Below are positions 42,431 through 53,341 of a stretch of 64,000 nt of DNA, in pieces. A model generated the notes under the pieces. It had not been told where the DNA came from. It searched no databases and saw only the letters and a program-made list of their open reading frames with translations. Both the position numbers and the translations under genes were made by a program. Position 1 is the first letter of the stretch. Every line of letters starts with the position of its first letter. This DNA comes from Exobasidium rhododendri (Eukaryota > Basidiomycota > Exobasidiomycetes > Exobasidiales > Exobasidiaceae): positions 2,170,001-2,234,000 of the forward strand of contig CP110630.1 of NCBI GenBank assembly GCA_026210745.1, written 5' to 3'.

Positions 42431-45400
42431 CTACTCTGCCGAGCTAGGGCGTCGTCGGATCGGCTCAGGTCTGATTAACTTATCTTCCTTGTCCACCCTG
42501 GTATGTCCTTCCTTCTCTAGGTGTGAGTGATCTCCACTGTGCTCGGTATTACTCTCTTCCACGCTGTTCAATCGACTGTGGTCGCCCCATGGGTTGGTCA
42601 GACTCAGGGCACCGTTCAGAGGGGAAGGAGATCTTGTGAAACTTGATTTGCGTCTCAAGCGTCTCAACGAGTTCCTAGCATTGGTCGTAAAGGAAGCTTT
42701 CACTGCTGGCTCATTGTTCGCGATCTTGTCTGCACCTCTTTCTCTCCCCTTCACTCCTCCGTCTCCCTCTGTGCTTCCTCCCCCTCCTCTCCCTCTTGAT
42801 CCTAGTGGCGAGCGTGGCAAGTCAATGCGAGGCTCGGATCTTCGCCTTTGCGACCCATCGTACTCTTCCGACGTCGCAAGGCTTGGAATTGTGATTGCAG
42901 TCATTGCACGTTCCAGGGTACCTCGAGGGCTGAGCGGTTTGGCAACATTGACAGTGCTGCTGCTGTTGCTGCTGTTTTGGCTGTATTCGTCACTTGCATT
43001 GATAGGGCCACTCGCAGTCGAGCTACGATTCATGTTGGACTTCGAAGAGGACATTCGAGATCGTGGGGAAGCGCTCAATAGTCGTCTCAAATGTGCAATC
43101 GAAGAAGCAGTCGCCGAGTCCAGCGAATAGATGCTGCGTCGAACGTCCTCCATCGCTATTGTCGCCTCACTTGGATTTGCCAAATCGCTTCTTTCATCCT
43201 CCTCTCCCTTCCGAGCGGCAACTTGCAATTCCATGTCCTCTAGAACGGGATTTGCAATCAGTGAGGCGGTGATCGTGGCAGGGCTCGCTAGGCCCGACTC
43301 TCTTTGCATCTCCGCAAGGTCGGAGCCGTTCGACTGTGATCGACTTCGACGTCGCACAGAGTTCTGCCAAACGTCACGAAGAGACATCGACTTTGTGCGA
43401 AGATGCGCCGGTCTGGAAGCAGCAGAAGCTGAATCGACAAAGCAATTGATATCTTCCGAGGGGCTGACAGACAGAGGTGGCACGGCAACACTCAACGGAG
43501 TGAAGTTCATCATCGGCGTCGAAGGGGAAGGTGGTGCCGAATCAAAGTAGCTGCTCCTTGCACTCGATGTCCTGGAATTCCTCCTCAACAGTGAATTTCT
43601 CCATTTGCTGGTGGAAGGAGCATTGCTGATCTCTGTCGCTTCGCCGTCGATGAACGTGGGTCGTGAAGCAGAAGTCGAATGGCGAGTAGTGTTGGTGGAG
43701 GAGTTGCCGGCGTCGGTGGATGACTCTCCTAACAACACGGCATCACAAGAAGGATTGATCTCAGTCAAAGTCAGGGTGCTTTGCCTTCGAGCTCTTTTGA
43801 CAGCAGTGGGCTTTGCTGCCAATCTTGCTAAGCCCATCGCTGCACCAACGGCCGACCCAATGGAAGGAGTCGCACTCTGTCGAAGTTGCTGCTTTAAAAT
43901 CGCTTCAGAGATGTCTCTTTGAGTATAATTGATTGGTCCATAACCACCTCCGCTGTTACTGGTAGCCGCATTGGTATTACCTGATTGAGACAGCAGAATA
44001 TCGGAGAAAATCATGTTCCGATCTATTGCCATCCGAGTCGATGCGCTCGGCAGCTTAACCAAGGGGTCCGAAGTGGAAATAGACGATGTCGACGCTTTGA
44101 CGTTGTTATTATAGACGCTTGGTAGCGAGACAGAGGAAGTTTCCACGTTCGCGGCAATGACGAGATTGCAAGGATACCCACCAACGACCGGAAGTGATGA
44201 AGACGAAGATGATGATGCGGATGCTTCCATGGCAAGACGGAAATGATTGTGCCAGGTCAGACATTCTCTTGTATTGCTTGCCAAGAACTCAAAGTGATGC
44301 CCGAAGTAAGAAAGTCGCATCGCAAATGGTAGTACTGATCTGTTGGCTTGCGAGAGAGGGGGTGAAGGAGAAGGAGCGACAAGCTCAAGCTCGGATATGG
44401 CGGCTGTATCTTCCAAAGGTGCCAGGATTGCCTTGGAGAGCGGAAACCAATATTTGCACTCTAATTGTTGGCTTTTGCGCACTCGAACCAGAAGCAAGAA
44501 TTCCTGCCATAGCAACACACCAAACCGCTGAAATCGCAAAGGCACAGTCAAAGGTGACAGTGTGTTGTGGTGATACAGTACGTCCAACGCGCCAGAGAGC
44601 AGAGGATTGCCAAAAGACTTGAGTAGAGCGTGGTTGATACCTTGCTGAGGCTCTACTTTCGATATGATCAAGTCGGCCATCAGGTTCTTCTCCCTCTCTT
44701 TACTAGCTTGATCCACATCGTCGGCAAGTTGTCTCATCACAACGATAGCTGCTTGTAAAGACTGCCGACTCTGCATCTCTTCTTCTGGAGTGTACTTTAA
44801 CAGCGAGTTCAAGACAAGCGGGTAAAGGCAGAGTCGTTGTATGGGCTTGATCAGGTAGTCGGCAAAGAGTAGGCGTGAAGTGTTCTGTCGCGACAAGCTC
44901 GCAAAAGAACCAGAAGGGGTAGTGGCTCCCGAGGCAAGATTGGGAGACGAGGATGATGACGAGGTCGCGTGGATTGTTTGGCTTTCATCCGTCATACTAC
45001 TGAGTGCTAAAGGAGTACTGGTGCCAGCGGAAGATCTTCTTGAATGGGTATATCTATCCCCTCTGCCGTTCCTGAGTTGCCCTCGAATGATATTACTACA
45101 CATTCTTTCGTACGCTGCAAAGTCGTCTCCCCCATGTCTCTTTTCTGCTTCTCGGATCAGCACGAGCGCTTCTGTATGGCGAGAGCAGAACAGTTGATAC
45201 AAGTTGAACTGGGGTGCTGATTTGACCAAACGTTGAGCTAAATGAACGATGGTGCCTTCACAGCGAAGTGCCTTGCTCAAGTCGGAGCCTTCTGCTTCTG
45301 CTGTGAGCCCACTCTCCTCTACCACCGCATCTAGCTCGTGAGCCAGCATCGTATGTAATTCCAAAAGCTCCTTGGCATTACGACACACTGCATTGAGCCT

Positions 45401-46270
45401 AAGTTCGCTCTCGTCAAAGAAGGCTTGTGCGGTCAGGTTTTCGAAGAAGACGTTGACTAGGATGGATAGATCTTCTGCATACCCCTTTTCTGTCTCCACC
45501 AGTTCCAGCAAGGCGTAGTATCGTCGCAAGGCCGTGGAGTCTCTCTTTACTTGGGTGAGATCTTCGCACGAATTGCTAGCAGTCACATAGAGACCAGGTG
45601 AACTCGAGATCTGTGAAGCCTTTATAAGCGCCTCCTTCTCGTGCAGAGCGGTCTCACTAGATGGATTGGATTGCAGTGAACTAGCTGCTGTGTCAAGGCT
45701 GCTGGTAGTGTTCGATTCAAAGGTGCCGGTAGTCGATTGGGAGGGCGTTCTGCTGATCTCTGTTCCTTTGCCCGACTTTCCACTGGTCGGCGTGTCTTCC
45801 AATTCCAAGGCATTAATCTGCTCTTCTACAGCTGCGTCTTGTCTTCCCTGCATGATCTCCCACGCTTGTCCAGGAGCAGCAGAAGAAGCAACCAAGATCC
45901 GCTTCGTATTCATACTTTGGAATAAACCTTTGGCCGCTCTCAATGCCGTTCCTTCCGCCGTCTCATGACTGCTCTGTTGTCTTGAGATCTGGCCCTCTTC
46001 GACTTGACTTTCTCTTGAATCTACAAAGACCCCTTTGTCAGCACCTGGTGATAATTCTGAACCAGATGAAGGTATCAGTCGAAGGGTGTCACTTGAATTG
46101 ACTAGATCCCGGTGTGTAGCATACGGCATTTGTGCAGCAGGGCCCGAAAGAGGTGTCGTTGAGGATGTTGATCCTGCATCGGAAGATCCATCTAACGAGC
46201 CGTTCCTCTGTACATCAGATAATGTCGAAATGGAACTAAGAGTGCCTTTCAAGTCCGGCCTACTCCTCAT
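42431..46270 (-). CDS. Rho guanine nucleotide exchange factor (DH-PH)
   Basis: A single-exon 1279-aa protein. Residues about 245-540 are a DH domain: LRRYYALLELVETEKGYAED, then LSILVNVFFENL, LNLYQLFCSRH-like core SAPQFNLYQLFCSRHTEAL, and LLFADYLIKPIQRLCLYPLV with LLKYTPEE, the conserved helix that contacts Rho. A PH-like domain follows (LRFQRFGVLLWQEFLLLVRV to LASNTRECLTWHNHFRLAME). The rest is Ser-rich, low complexity. Such proteins load GTP on Rho GTPases at sites of cell-wall growth. Start chosen at MRSRPDLKGT. The specific Rho partner is unknown. Confidence 0.88.
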   Translation of the reverse strand: MRSRPDLKGTLSSISTLSDVQRNGSLDGSSDAGSTSSTTPLSGPAAQMPYATHRDLVNSSDTLRLIPSSGSELSPGADKGVFVDSRESQVEEGQISRQQSSHETAEGTALRAAKGLFQSMNTKRILVASSAAPGQAWEIMQGRQDAAVEEQINALELEDTPTSGKSGKGTEISRTPSQSTTGTFESNTTSSLDTAASSLQSNPSSETALHEKEALIKASQISSSPGLYVTASNSCEDLTQVKRDSTALRRYYALLELVETEKGYAEDLSILVNVFFENLTAQAFFDESELRLNAVCRNAKELLELHTMLAHELDAVVEESGLTAEAEGSDLSKALRCEGTIVHLAQRLVKSAPQFNLYQLFCSRHTEALVLIREAEKRHGGDDFAAYERMCSNIIRGQLRNGRGDRYTHSRRSSAGTSTPLALSSMTDESQTIHATSSSSSSPNLASGATTPSGSFASLSRQNTSRLLFADYLIKPIQRLCLYPLVLNSLLKYTPEEEMQSRQSLQAAIVVMRQLADDVDQASKEREKNLMADLIISKVEPQQGINHALLKSFGNPLLSGALDVLYHHNTLSPLTVPLRFQRFGVLLWQEFLLLVRVRKSQQLECKYWFPLSKAILAPLEDTAAISELELVAPSPSPPLSQANRSVLPFAMRLSYFGHHFEFLASNTRECLTWHNHFRLAMEASASSSSSSSLPVVGGYPCNLVIAANVETSSVSLPSVYNNNVKASTSSISTSDPLVKLPSASTRMAIDRNMIFSDILLSQSGNTNAATSNSGGGYGPINYTQRDISEAILKQQLRQSATPSIGSAVGAAMGLARLAAKPTAVKRARRQSTLTLTEINPSCDAVLLGESSTDAGNSSTNTTRHSTSASRPTFIDGEATEISNAPSTSKWRNSLLRRNSRTSSARSSYFDSAPPSPSTPMMNFTPLSVAVPPLSVSPSEDINCFVDSASAASRPAHLRTKSMSLRDVWQNSVRRRSRSQSNGSDLAEMQRESGLASPATITASLIANPVLEDMELQVAARKGEEDERSDLANPSEATIAMEDVRRSIYSLDSATASSIAHLRRLLSASPRSRMSSSKSNMNRSSTASGPINASDEYSQNSSNSSSTVNVAKPLSPRGTLERAMTAITIPSLATSEEYDGSQRRRSEPRIDLPRSPLGSRGRGGGGSTEGDGGVKGRERGADKIANNEPAVKASFTTNARNSLRRLRRKSSFTRSPSPLNGALSLTNPWGDHSRLNSVEESNTEHSGDHSHLEKEGHTRVDKEDKLIRPEPIRRRPSSAE

Positions 46271-48460
46271 CGTCAATCCTCCTGACGACGGAAGCCTTCC
46301 CTGTGCTTCCTATACGAAGGGCGTTGGGATATACAGATTGCTTTTGTACAGATTTGAAGCAGTGACGACTAGTCCTCCAAGATCGAGCACCTTGATAGGA
46401 GTAGTACGTTTGTCGATTATGAGCTAGGATGTCGTTGCCAGTAGCTGCTTGAGGTAGTAGTATCACAATGAACGCAGACAAGAAAATTACAAGGGAGGAG
46501 AGTTTGTTGTCAGTGTGTGATCCCTTCCGGCTGAGATGTTGGACCTGTTTCTCCGCGACAGTCCCTGTCCCCCTCTCCGCTCGAGCCCTCAGAAAGACTT
46601 CACATTTCATGTGTCTGCATTGACACAACTGCCGCCTTGAACCACACTACTTCCTCTGCTTAATCGAAGCGCCACCTTTCTTTTCTTCCAGCGCTGCTGA
46701 GTGGCAATAGCTCCAGAACAGAACTCACCTTGTGGCTGGGAAACAGACCGAATGAATGATAGACGTTGATGCCGAAAGATGCACTATGTTTAAGATTATA
46801 TATGCTGAAGAGTTGTATATGTCGAGCTTCGACGAATTGTGCTGGAGTAAATGCTGGGCAGATGTGATCTCCCTTCTTAGACCTTTATGAATCGTCCGTT
46901 TTGCAAGGCTGACGATGGCGGAAGTGACGTTGGAACAGTAAAGAACAGGTTGTCCCAGTGAAGGAGACAATAAGGGAAAAAAGAGGCGAAAGTCTCGGCT
47001 CTTTTACTAGTCGTCCAATAATGCTCGGTACTACTAGCTTGCAAGGACTTAATCACGACTATGCAAACAAACCCTTAGATAACCTTTTCCCTTTCCCTCT
47101 TTTACCACTCAATCTTTGCGTCGACTGGGGGAGGCCGAAACGGAAAGAGAGAGGAAAAATAAGGGGGACTCAGTAAAGGGCAGAGGTAAGAGGAGCACTA
47201 CAGTAGTAAAATCTAAAAGTGTCTTACACTACCACTTCTATTATCGACTTAGGCTTGCTTGCTAAGCTAACAAGGGTCGACCTGCTTGGCCTTCCCTTTT
47301 CTTTGATTCAAAATAGAATTTAACCTTCCAAATTTCCACGGCAACTGCTGATTTCCCCTCCTACCCTTCTCAAGAGAAAGGCAATTACGGAGTTCGCCTC
47401 TTCTTGTCGTCGCGTTGAAAAAGGATTACAAATTACCCTTTCCAAGTCTCTCGTCGAACCTGTTTCAGTATAGTCTCTGTATGCTCCTCAAAAAAAGGAC
47501 TCGTTTTTAACTTTATCATGGGCGGTGTCGAGCGGGCCCGTCTTTGAGGGGAGATAGGGGGATGTAACACTGCCTTGGCACTGGTAGCAAGCAAGGCTCG
47601 TGCAGCCCTTCCACTAAAGCCGCAATCGTGTACCATCAGTCTGTGAGGTTGCCTCCAAGATACGTCTCTCTTGCTTATTTCAGTCTACAATTTGTAATTT
47701 GCATTGGGATGCCAAGTCCTTTCTTCATTAAGGGGGAAGAAAGCGAAAGTGAATCTCAATAAGGCTGCTATGCCATGTTCAGCCTGACGATTGTTGTGTG
47801 ATTGATTAACGGCAAGACATGGGCGGCAGAAAATAGTATTTTCCCCGAAATAAGGTGTTACTGTAATCAAAGCCCCCCTCGAGTGACCGCCCAGATGCAC
47901 AGATAGATTGTGCAAAAATCATGAGATTTTAGGAAGGGGAGACTTAACGTTCTAGGCTAGTGGAGGCACAAGGAAGAGAGGGATAGATCCATACCACTAT
48001 ATCTGAAGAATCCGATGACGTCGCGTAGCGGTCAAAGGGGGAGAGAAGACTGCATACCTATAGATATGTCGAGTCCCCTTTACTTTCTAGTCGACGCGGA
48101 AGTCCGACCCTCCCTGTACTGGCGTATAAATTTCTCCTGGCTGTGAGTAGGACATACGAGAAGTTAGGACATTAGAAAGTTAGATGCCATGCGAAGCGTT
48201 GCTCGGCGTAAACGATACCTCGACAAGGACAATGACAACATTTACGATGGGCTATGGCTCGTGTGGAAGATTGAGTGACACAGAAGGAGGGATGAGGCAT
48301 CGCTATACAGTGAAAGAAAACCCGTGAAGATGTATATATATGAGGGGGATGTGAACATAAGTAGACATTGTGATCAAGAGGGTTAGCAAGAAGAGAGAGA
48401 AGGCTTGGCTGTGATTGAGGACGGCTGGTGAAGTGAGGCTCCATACTTCCGACGGAGTGT
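46271..48460. promoter_or_regulatory. 2.2-kb region upstream of the RhoGEF, no gene seen
   Basis: Lies between the RhoGEF start and the Sec14 stop. Short ORFs only. Between 47150 and 48360 about nine AGGGG/CCCCT pentamers occur (for example 47161, 47548, 47556, 47733, 47875, 47935, 48040, 48076 and 48343); in yeast this pentamer is the stress response element. By base composition two to three would be expected, so there is mild enrichment. Confidence 0.45.
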
Positions 48461-50052
48461 TCACTTTGAGCCATTAACGGCAGCGGCACCACTTGATCCT
48501 CGTTCGTGTTGTTGCCTCTTTTCCTTTTGTTCCTCTCGAATCTCATTGACAATCTTTCGTCCTTGCTCTGTGTTCCAAGGACCGGCATCGGACAGGGAGC
48601 ACCCTCCTGCTGGACAATCGCACTTTCCACCTAGGTTGCGAGGAAGACTCTCGGCAGGTATCTTTGGACAAGGAAGTGGAAGGACAAAGGAACGAGAAGA
48701 GGCCGTCAGCTTGTTGTAATGATCGCAAGCGATGCGCACGCTCTACTGACATGAGCAAGTAATTCCTTTTCAAATCCACTTCCCAGAATTTTGATCTTTT
48801 CTACTGTGACCGGGTCTAGCCATCCCTTGATCACAGACCAAACGGTGGTGAAGATATAAGGCGAATTCTGCAAAGCATATCTTTCGTCAGTTATCTCTGC
48901 TGTGCCGCTGACAGAATATTTCAGTACTGACGATAATGTAAAATTTGCCTTTATTCAAAACAAGGCCAGGGGAAGAGAAAGAGACATTGTGATTTAGTAG
49001 ACGAGGTGGGCTTTCCGTCCTACTGAGCTGCCTTAACTCACCCATCGTCTCAGGATAGTAATGTTGCCCGATGTTACTGGCCTGTTGTACGTATGTGGAG
49101 ACCTTGAAAAAATGGGATTCGACAAGTCAGGGTCTCCCTTAAAATTGGTTCAGCACCTGCCATCCATCCTCACCTTCCAGAACTGACTAATGCCAACATT
49201 TTTCAAGTCCATGATGGTGCAACTCGTTTCCACTAGCTCGCCTTTCTCCCTCGAACAGACAGGCAGCCTTTCCCGTTGAAACTTTTCATACTCAACAACC
49301 AATTTCTGCAATTGTCGTTCGGGAGTCGTCCTGGAAGGAAGAGGAGCAAAATTCAAATAAGCACACCAGCCTTGCGAACGTCCTTTCTGTCCAGGGCAAT
49401 GCTCACACTTCGTACAGCTTTTTCAAATCAAGCTTGCCCAATTGCTCAATGTAGATCGGTCTTCCATCCTGCGTCAGAACGGTGAGTCAGTGATCAAATG
49501 CTTACTTCGCCCTTTCCCATGTTGCTCCCATACTCACATTGTCAGTCTTGTGATAGAATTGAGGGTACCACTTGTTAACCTCTTCTTTTTCCGGGTATTC
49601 AAAGTTGTCATACAGATCATCAACCTTGAACTCCTTTCGCCATTTTTCAGACGCCTCGAACATCTCTATACTGGCATTCAAGTCCCACTTTCGAGCACGC
49701 AGAAAACGGCAGACTGTGGATGGGAAAATAAGCAACTAGACACTTTGCTCTCGTCTGATTCTGATCCACTCACTGCAGGCCTCATCGTGACGCTCCGGAT
49801 TGTATATGCCCTTCTCTTCAATCTGTAGAGCGTAATGCGACGAGTATTTGAACTATGTCACCGCCGCCGCCTCTCGTGATTTATGTCTCTACTCACAATC
49901 TGACGGAACTTCTTTACTTCATGTTGCTGACCTGGGTCGAGATGATCTGGCTTTCCACTCTCTGGGTCCGCCTGATGCTGCATCTTGAGCTCCTTTTTGC
50001 TCAACTTGGATGCTTTAGAGACAGTGCTGTCTCGGGATCTTGTGCGGAACAT
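48461..50052 (-). CDS. SEC14: Sec14-family phosphatidylinositol/phosphatidylcholine transfer protein
   Basis: CRAL-TRIO lipid-transfer protein that links lipid metabolism to Golgi secretion. The CRAL-TRIO N part shows GIYNPERHDEACLCRFLRA (across an intron) and RKWDLNASIEMFEASEKWRK, then FYHKTD and GRPIYIEQLGKLDLKKLYE. The lipid-binding lobe has TCTIMDLKNVGISQFWKV, QASNIGQHYYPETMG, FYIINSPYIFTTVWSVIKGW and LDPVTVEKIKILGSGFEKEL. The stretch ESLPRNLGGKCDCPAGGCSL is the usual end of Sec14, followed by a charged tail. The gene is split by about seven short introns. It is divergent from Did2 across 583 bp. Confidence 0.93.
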
Positions 50053-50635
50053 TGTGTATTGCTGTTAGTCAGGAGCGACTAGACGTAAGACGGATGAACT
50101 TGATCAAGAAAGAAACAATGTGACTTGGCGACCTTTGTACTGCGACCGTCAAATCGCGAAATTGTGTCGGTAAGAGAGGAAAGTATAGGAGAGAGGCCGG
50201 TGCTGTCAGGGCGCGGCGAAGATCCGATGAGTGTCTTGCCTTCTGTCTACTGCAAAGGCAGATGGCGCAAGAACGAAAAGGAAAGCGGAAATTTGGTGAG
50301 GATGATGTTGGATACGACGCGATACAAACGTCACTTGCCCCCGAGGTCACCACTAATGCTCGACCTTGTCTCTATGGAAAGTATCAAAAGGTAGGAGAGT
50401 GGTGGAGCAGGATTGTGAGGAGCAACAAGAAATAACTCTTTGGTGGCATGAAAAGATCTCCGATACAATTTCCTCAGGTTTGGATTCCCTGTCGACCTCA
50501 CTAATACAAACAGAGGCTTGAACATCCACGTGTACGAAGGAATATAAATGCTTGTATCAGATCGAACATCCATTTACCCCAACTTGATATGACGAGGCTG
50601 ACGTCGAGATTAGAGACACCATCACAGCGAATGCC
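50053..50635. promoter_or_regulatory. Divergent promoter (Sec14 / Did2)
   Basis: 583 bp between the two starts; no gene seen. Confidence 0.5.
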
Positions 50636-51478
50636 ATGAGTGGACTCGAAAGTGAGTGGAGCGGAGCGAAATCCGGGTCATCTTCCATGGTCTTGCTTAT
50701 CTTTCTCCTCTGATAAGAATCACTCTTCCAATTGAAGGTCAGTGAGATCGCTGGGGAGGAAGGGAAATGATGCGACAAACTGACAGCGTAGTCCTTGTTC
50801 TGTTCACACGCTTCTGTAGTTCACTGCCAAGTCACTTCAGCGACAAGCCAAGAAAGCGAACAAAGAGGAAGCCGCTGAGAAGATCAAGTTAAAAAAGGCC
50901 TTGGCGCAAGGAGACACTGAAAGAGCTCGAGTATACGCAGCTAATGCTATTCGAAAGAAGAGCGAAGGTATCAATTTACTTCGACTGGGTAGCCGCATCG
51001 ATGCAGTGTCCAGTCGAGTAGAAACAGCCGTCACGATGAGACAGGTGAGATAGCGCTCCGGCTAGGGACTTCAATGTTAGGGTCTGACAGTATTCCTGCA
51101 TGAAAATTGAAAAAGGTCACCGGCAGCATGGCGAGCGTTGTGAAAGGAATGGACCGGGCTATGGAAAATATGAATCTAGAAAAGATCTCTATGGTCATGG
51201 ACAAGTTTGAGACACAGTTCGAAGACTTGGATGTCCAAACATCGTACATGGAAGGGACTATCGGCGCCACGACAGCTAGTGCAACCCCCCAAGATCAAGT
51301 AGATAATCTGCTGCAGCAAGTGGCCGACGAGAACGGGATAGAAGTAAATCACAAGCTGGGTGAAGCAGGACTAGACGGCAAGGTGGGCGAATTAACAAAG
51401 GTTTCGGAGGCAGCCCCTAAAGAGCAAGAAGACGATCGCCTAGCTGAGAGACTTCGAGCCCTTCGACCTGCTGTCTAG
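50636..51478 (+). CDS. DID2: ESCRT-III protein Did2/CHMP1 (Vps46)
   Basis: A 207-aa ESCRT-III-associated protein that recruits Vps4 to multivesicular bodies. Four exons: 50636-50651 (16 nt), 50718-50737 (20 nt), 50820-51044 and 51116-51478; the first two are very short and together encode MSGLEKSLFQLK. The charged ESCRT-III helices read [60 protein letters not shown] and [13 protein letters not shown]. The tail [15 protein letters not shown] is the MIT-interacting motif for Vps4. Length equals the family norm. Confidence 0.95.
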
Positions 51479-51607
51479 TCGGATGTCACGGCGCCGCTTC
51501 TTAACACGCATACCTCTTTCCGCTCTCGTCCTCTCAATTTCACTGGTCGTGCGTGTTTCTCCCTCTCTCTCTGTGTGTACAACATTTTATTTATTGTTCT
51601 ATAATTA

Positions 51608-52813
51608 TCAACTGGCGGCGCTTATTGCCTCTTTGTGAGCCTGCATCGACTCAGCGAATAGAACTTCTTTCTCTTGTAGATCTCGCAGGAGAGGATGATT
51701 GGGTGCGACTGCTCTCAATTGAGACAAGGTTGCTTGCAGTGCCTCACTTTGGCCTGTCTTTGTGGAAGCGTAGGCGATCGGCACTTTATTGGCCTGCGTG
51801 TCAGCACTAGAAGCATCCTTTGAAACGATAATTGAGCAGGACAAAAGGAATATCAGCACTGCACGCACACTCTTCTGCAGAAACGAGTTAGTCGCTCACT
51901 AGTTCCAGTGCTTCTGTGAGGATGGTGCTCGCCTCCGCGTACTCTCCTGATACGATCCGTGCGACTGCCTTTCCGGTCAAGGAAGCTACTGAACTTGGCT
52001 TTCCTGCTTGTGTGGGATTCTGTGCCAGTTCGTCGTACACGTAGTATGCCTGTTGAGCAGCTCGTCCACCATTGTAGATACCCAAGTGCGCTTCAACGAG
52101 CTGCAACGTGTGGGAGTAGTACCACGAGTGAGCCTTCCCTTACTAATCCCGCGCTGCCTTTCCTTGCAGCTCGTCTTCAGTCCTCTCCTCACCTGAATCA
52201 ACAAAGAATCATCTGCCCATTTCCTTGCTGCGGCATACTCCCTTTGGGCAAGATCAGGTCTGTTAATGGAGAGCAAGATGTGTACTCCCAAGGCGATGCT
52301 GTAGTCTCGACTTAGCGAAATGACGTCGCTCACTATCAACACGAAGATCGGGACTCACCACTCGATTTCTCTGCTAGTGCCGCTTCCCATTCCCAAGACC
52401 TCCAAGGCTCCGACCGGATCATCATCCCGCGCCATAGCTGTTGCGACACAAACTCGAATCGTTTGTCCATCAAGATCACCCACCACAGCCTGGTCCAACA
52501 GATCATTCAGTTCCACCAACGCATCCTCGGCTTGGCTCGCATCCTCTGCTAGCTGTGCTTCAACAAATGTAGCCAAAGCCCTCACTGATTGAGCTGCCGG
52601 GCTATCGATGCTTGATGATGGAAGTAAGGCCAAAGCAGCCGAAGGTCTGTTCAGAGCAATGTGGCTTCGAGCTCCATATAGAAGTTGGAGGTGCTTGCTG
52701 GACTCGGACGTCGATCCCGAGGTGTTCTGTTGTACTAGCTCTGCGCAGGCCTGATATGCACCTTGGTAGAAGAGCGATTGAACCTCATAGCCTACTGACT
52801 CTGTGCTGTCCAT
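51608..52813 (-). CDS. SEC28: Coatomer subunit epsilon
   Basis: Subunit of the COPI coat for Golgi-to-ER transport. Starts MDSTESVGYEVQSLFYQGAY, followed by TPR-like helices (LLYGARSHIALNRPSAALAL; VRALATFVEAQLAEDASQAE). Later exons give LGVHILLSINRPDLAQREYA, AQQAYYVYDELAQNP and VARIVSGEYAEASTILTEAL, the usual epsilon-COP pattern, and the end QAHKEAISAAS. At least three introns; one uses the acceptor CTAAG. Tail-to-tail with Did2 over 129 bp. Confidence 0.9.
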
Positions 52814-53341
52814 GATGTAGTCGCTGTGGCTTTCGGTGGTGCAGGCTGCGAGCGATGTGTGCGTGAGGAGGGGATGGACAACCTGCGATGCACAAACTAC
52901 ACTTGATGGTCGTCTGCTCAACTCTAAAGCGCGTGCCAGCTTACCGGGGGTCGATAAGATTGCGGCCCTACTCTATCATAGATTTTTTTGAAAGTGTAAA
53001 AAAAATAAAATCAGAATTTTTGGCATGTCTCAAGATGTATCTCCATCCTGAACTTCGTCGCAACGTCATATCATCTTACAGTAGATCGACAAGGAGAAAC
53101 CTGGTGAAACCTCTCCTTGTATCTATCGTGACTGTATGCAACACAACTAGCGGAGATACGAAAGCGCTTGCGAGGAGGTCGACATCCGCTGCGGAGCCCT
53201 TCAATCGACTCGTCTATCTGCTCCTCCTCATAATCACAGGACTCTGCCGGCGTTCACGACCCTCATAGAAAGGTCACGTCATAATTGGTGGCATCTGCTC
53301 CAAGCGAGGAAGCTGCTTGCGACGAAGCGTTCGGCTCGACG
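52814..53341. promoter_or_regulatory. Divergent promoter (epsilon-COP / deubiquitinase)
   Basis: 528 bp. An AT-rich patch at 52980-53025 (T7 and A9-type runs, GAAAGTGTAAAAAAAATAAA) is of the nucleosome-poor poly(dA:dT) sort common in fungal promoters. No gene seen. Confidence 0.5.

Noticed and set aside
46271-48460. tRNA or small structured RNA gene in the RhoGEF upstream region
   Set aside because: Scanned for B-box-like GTTCGANNC and cloverleaf stems; nothing consistent. The same scan by eye over the window gave no tRNA.
53285-53341. Longer N-terminus of the deubiquitinase from 53285
   Set aside because: The codon at 53285 is TTG; the first ATG in that frame is 53342.
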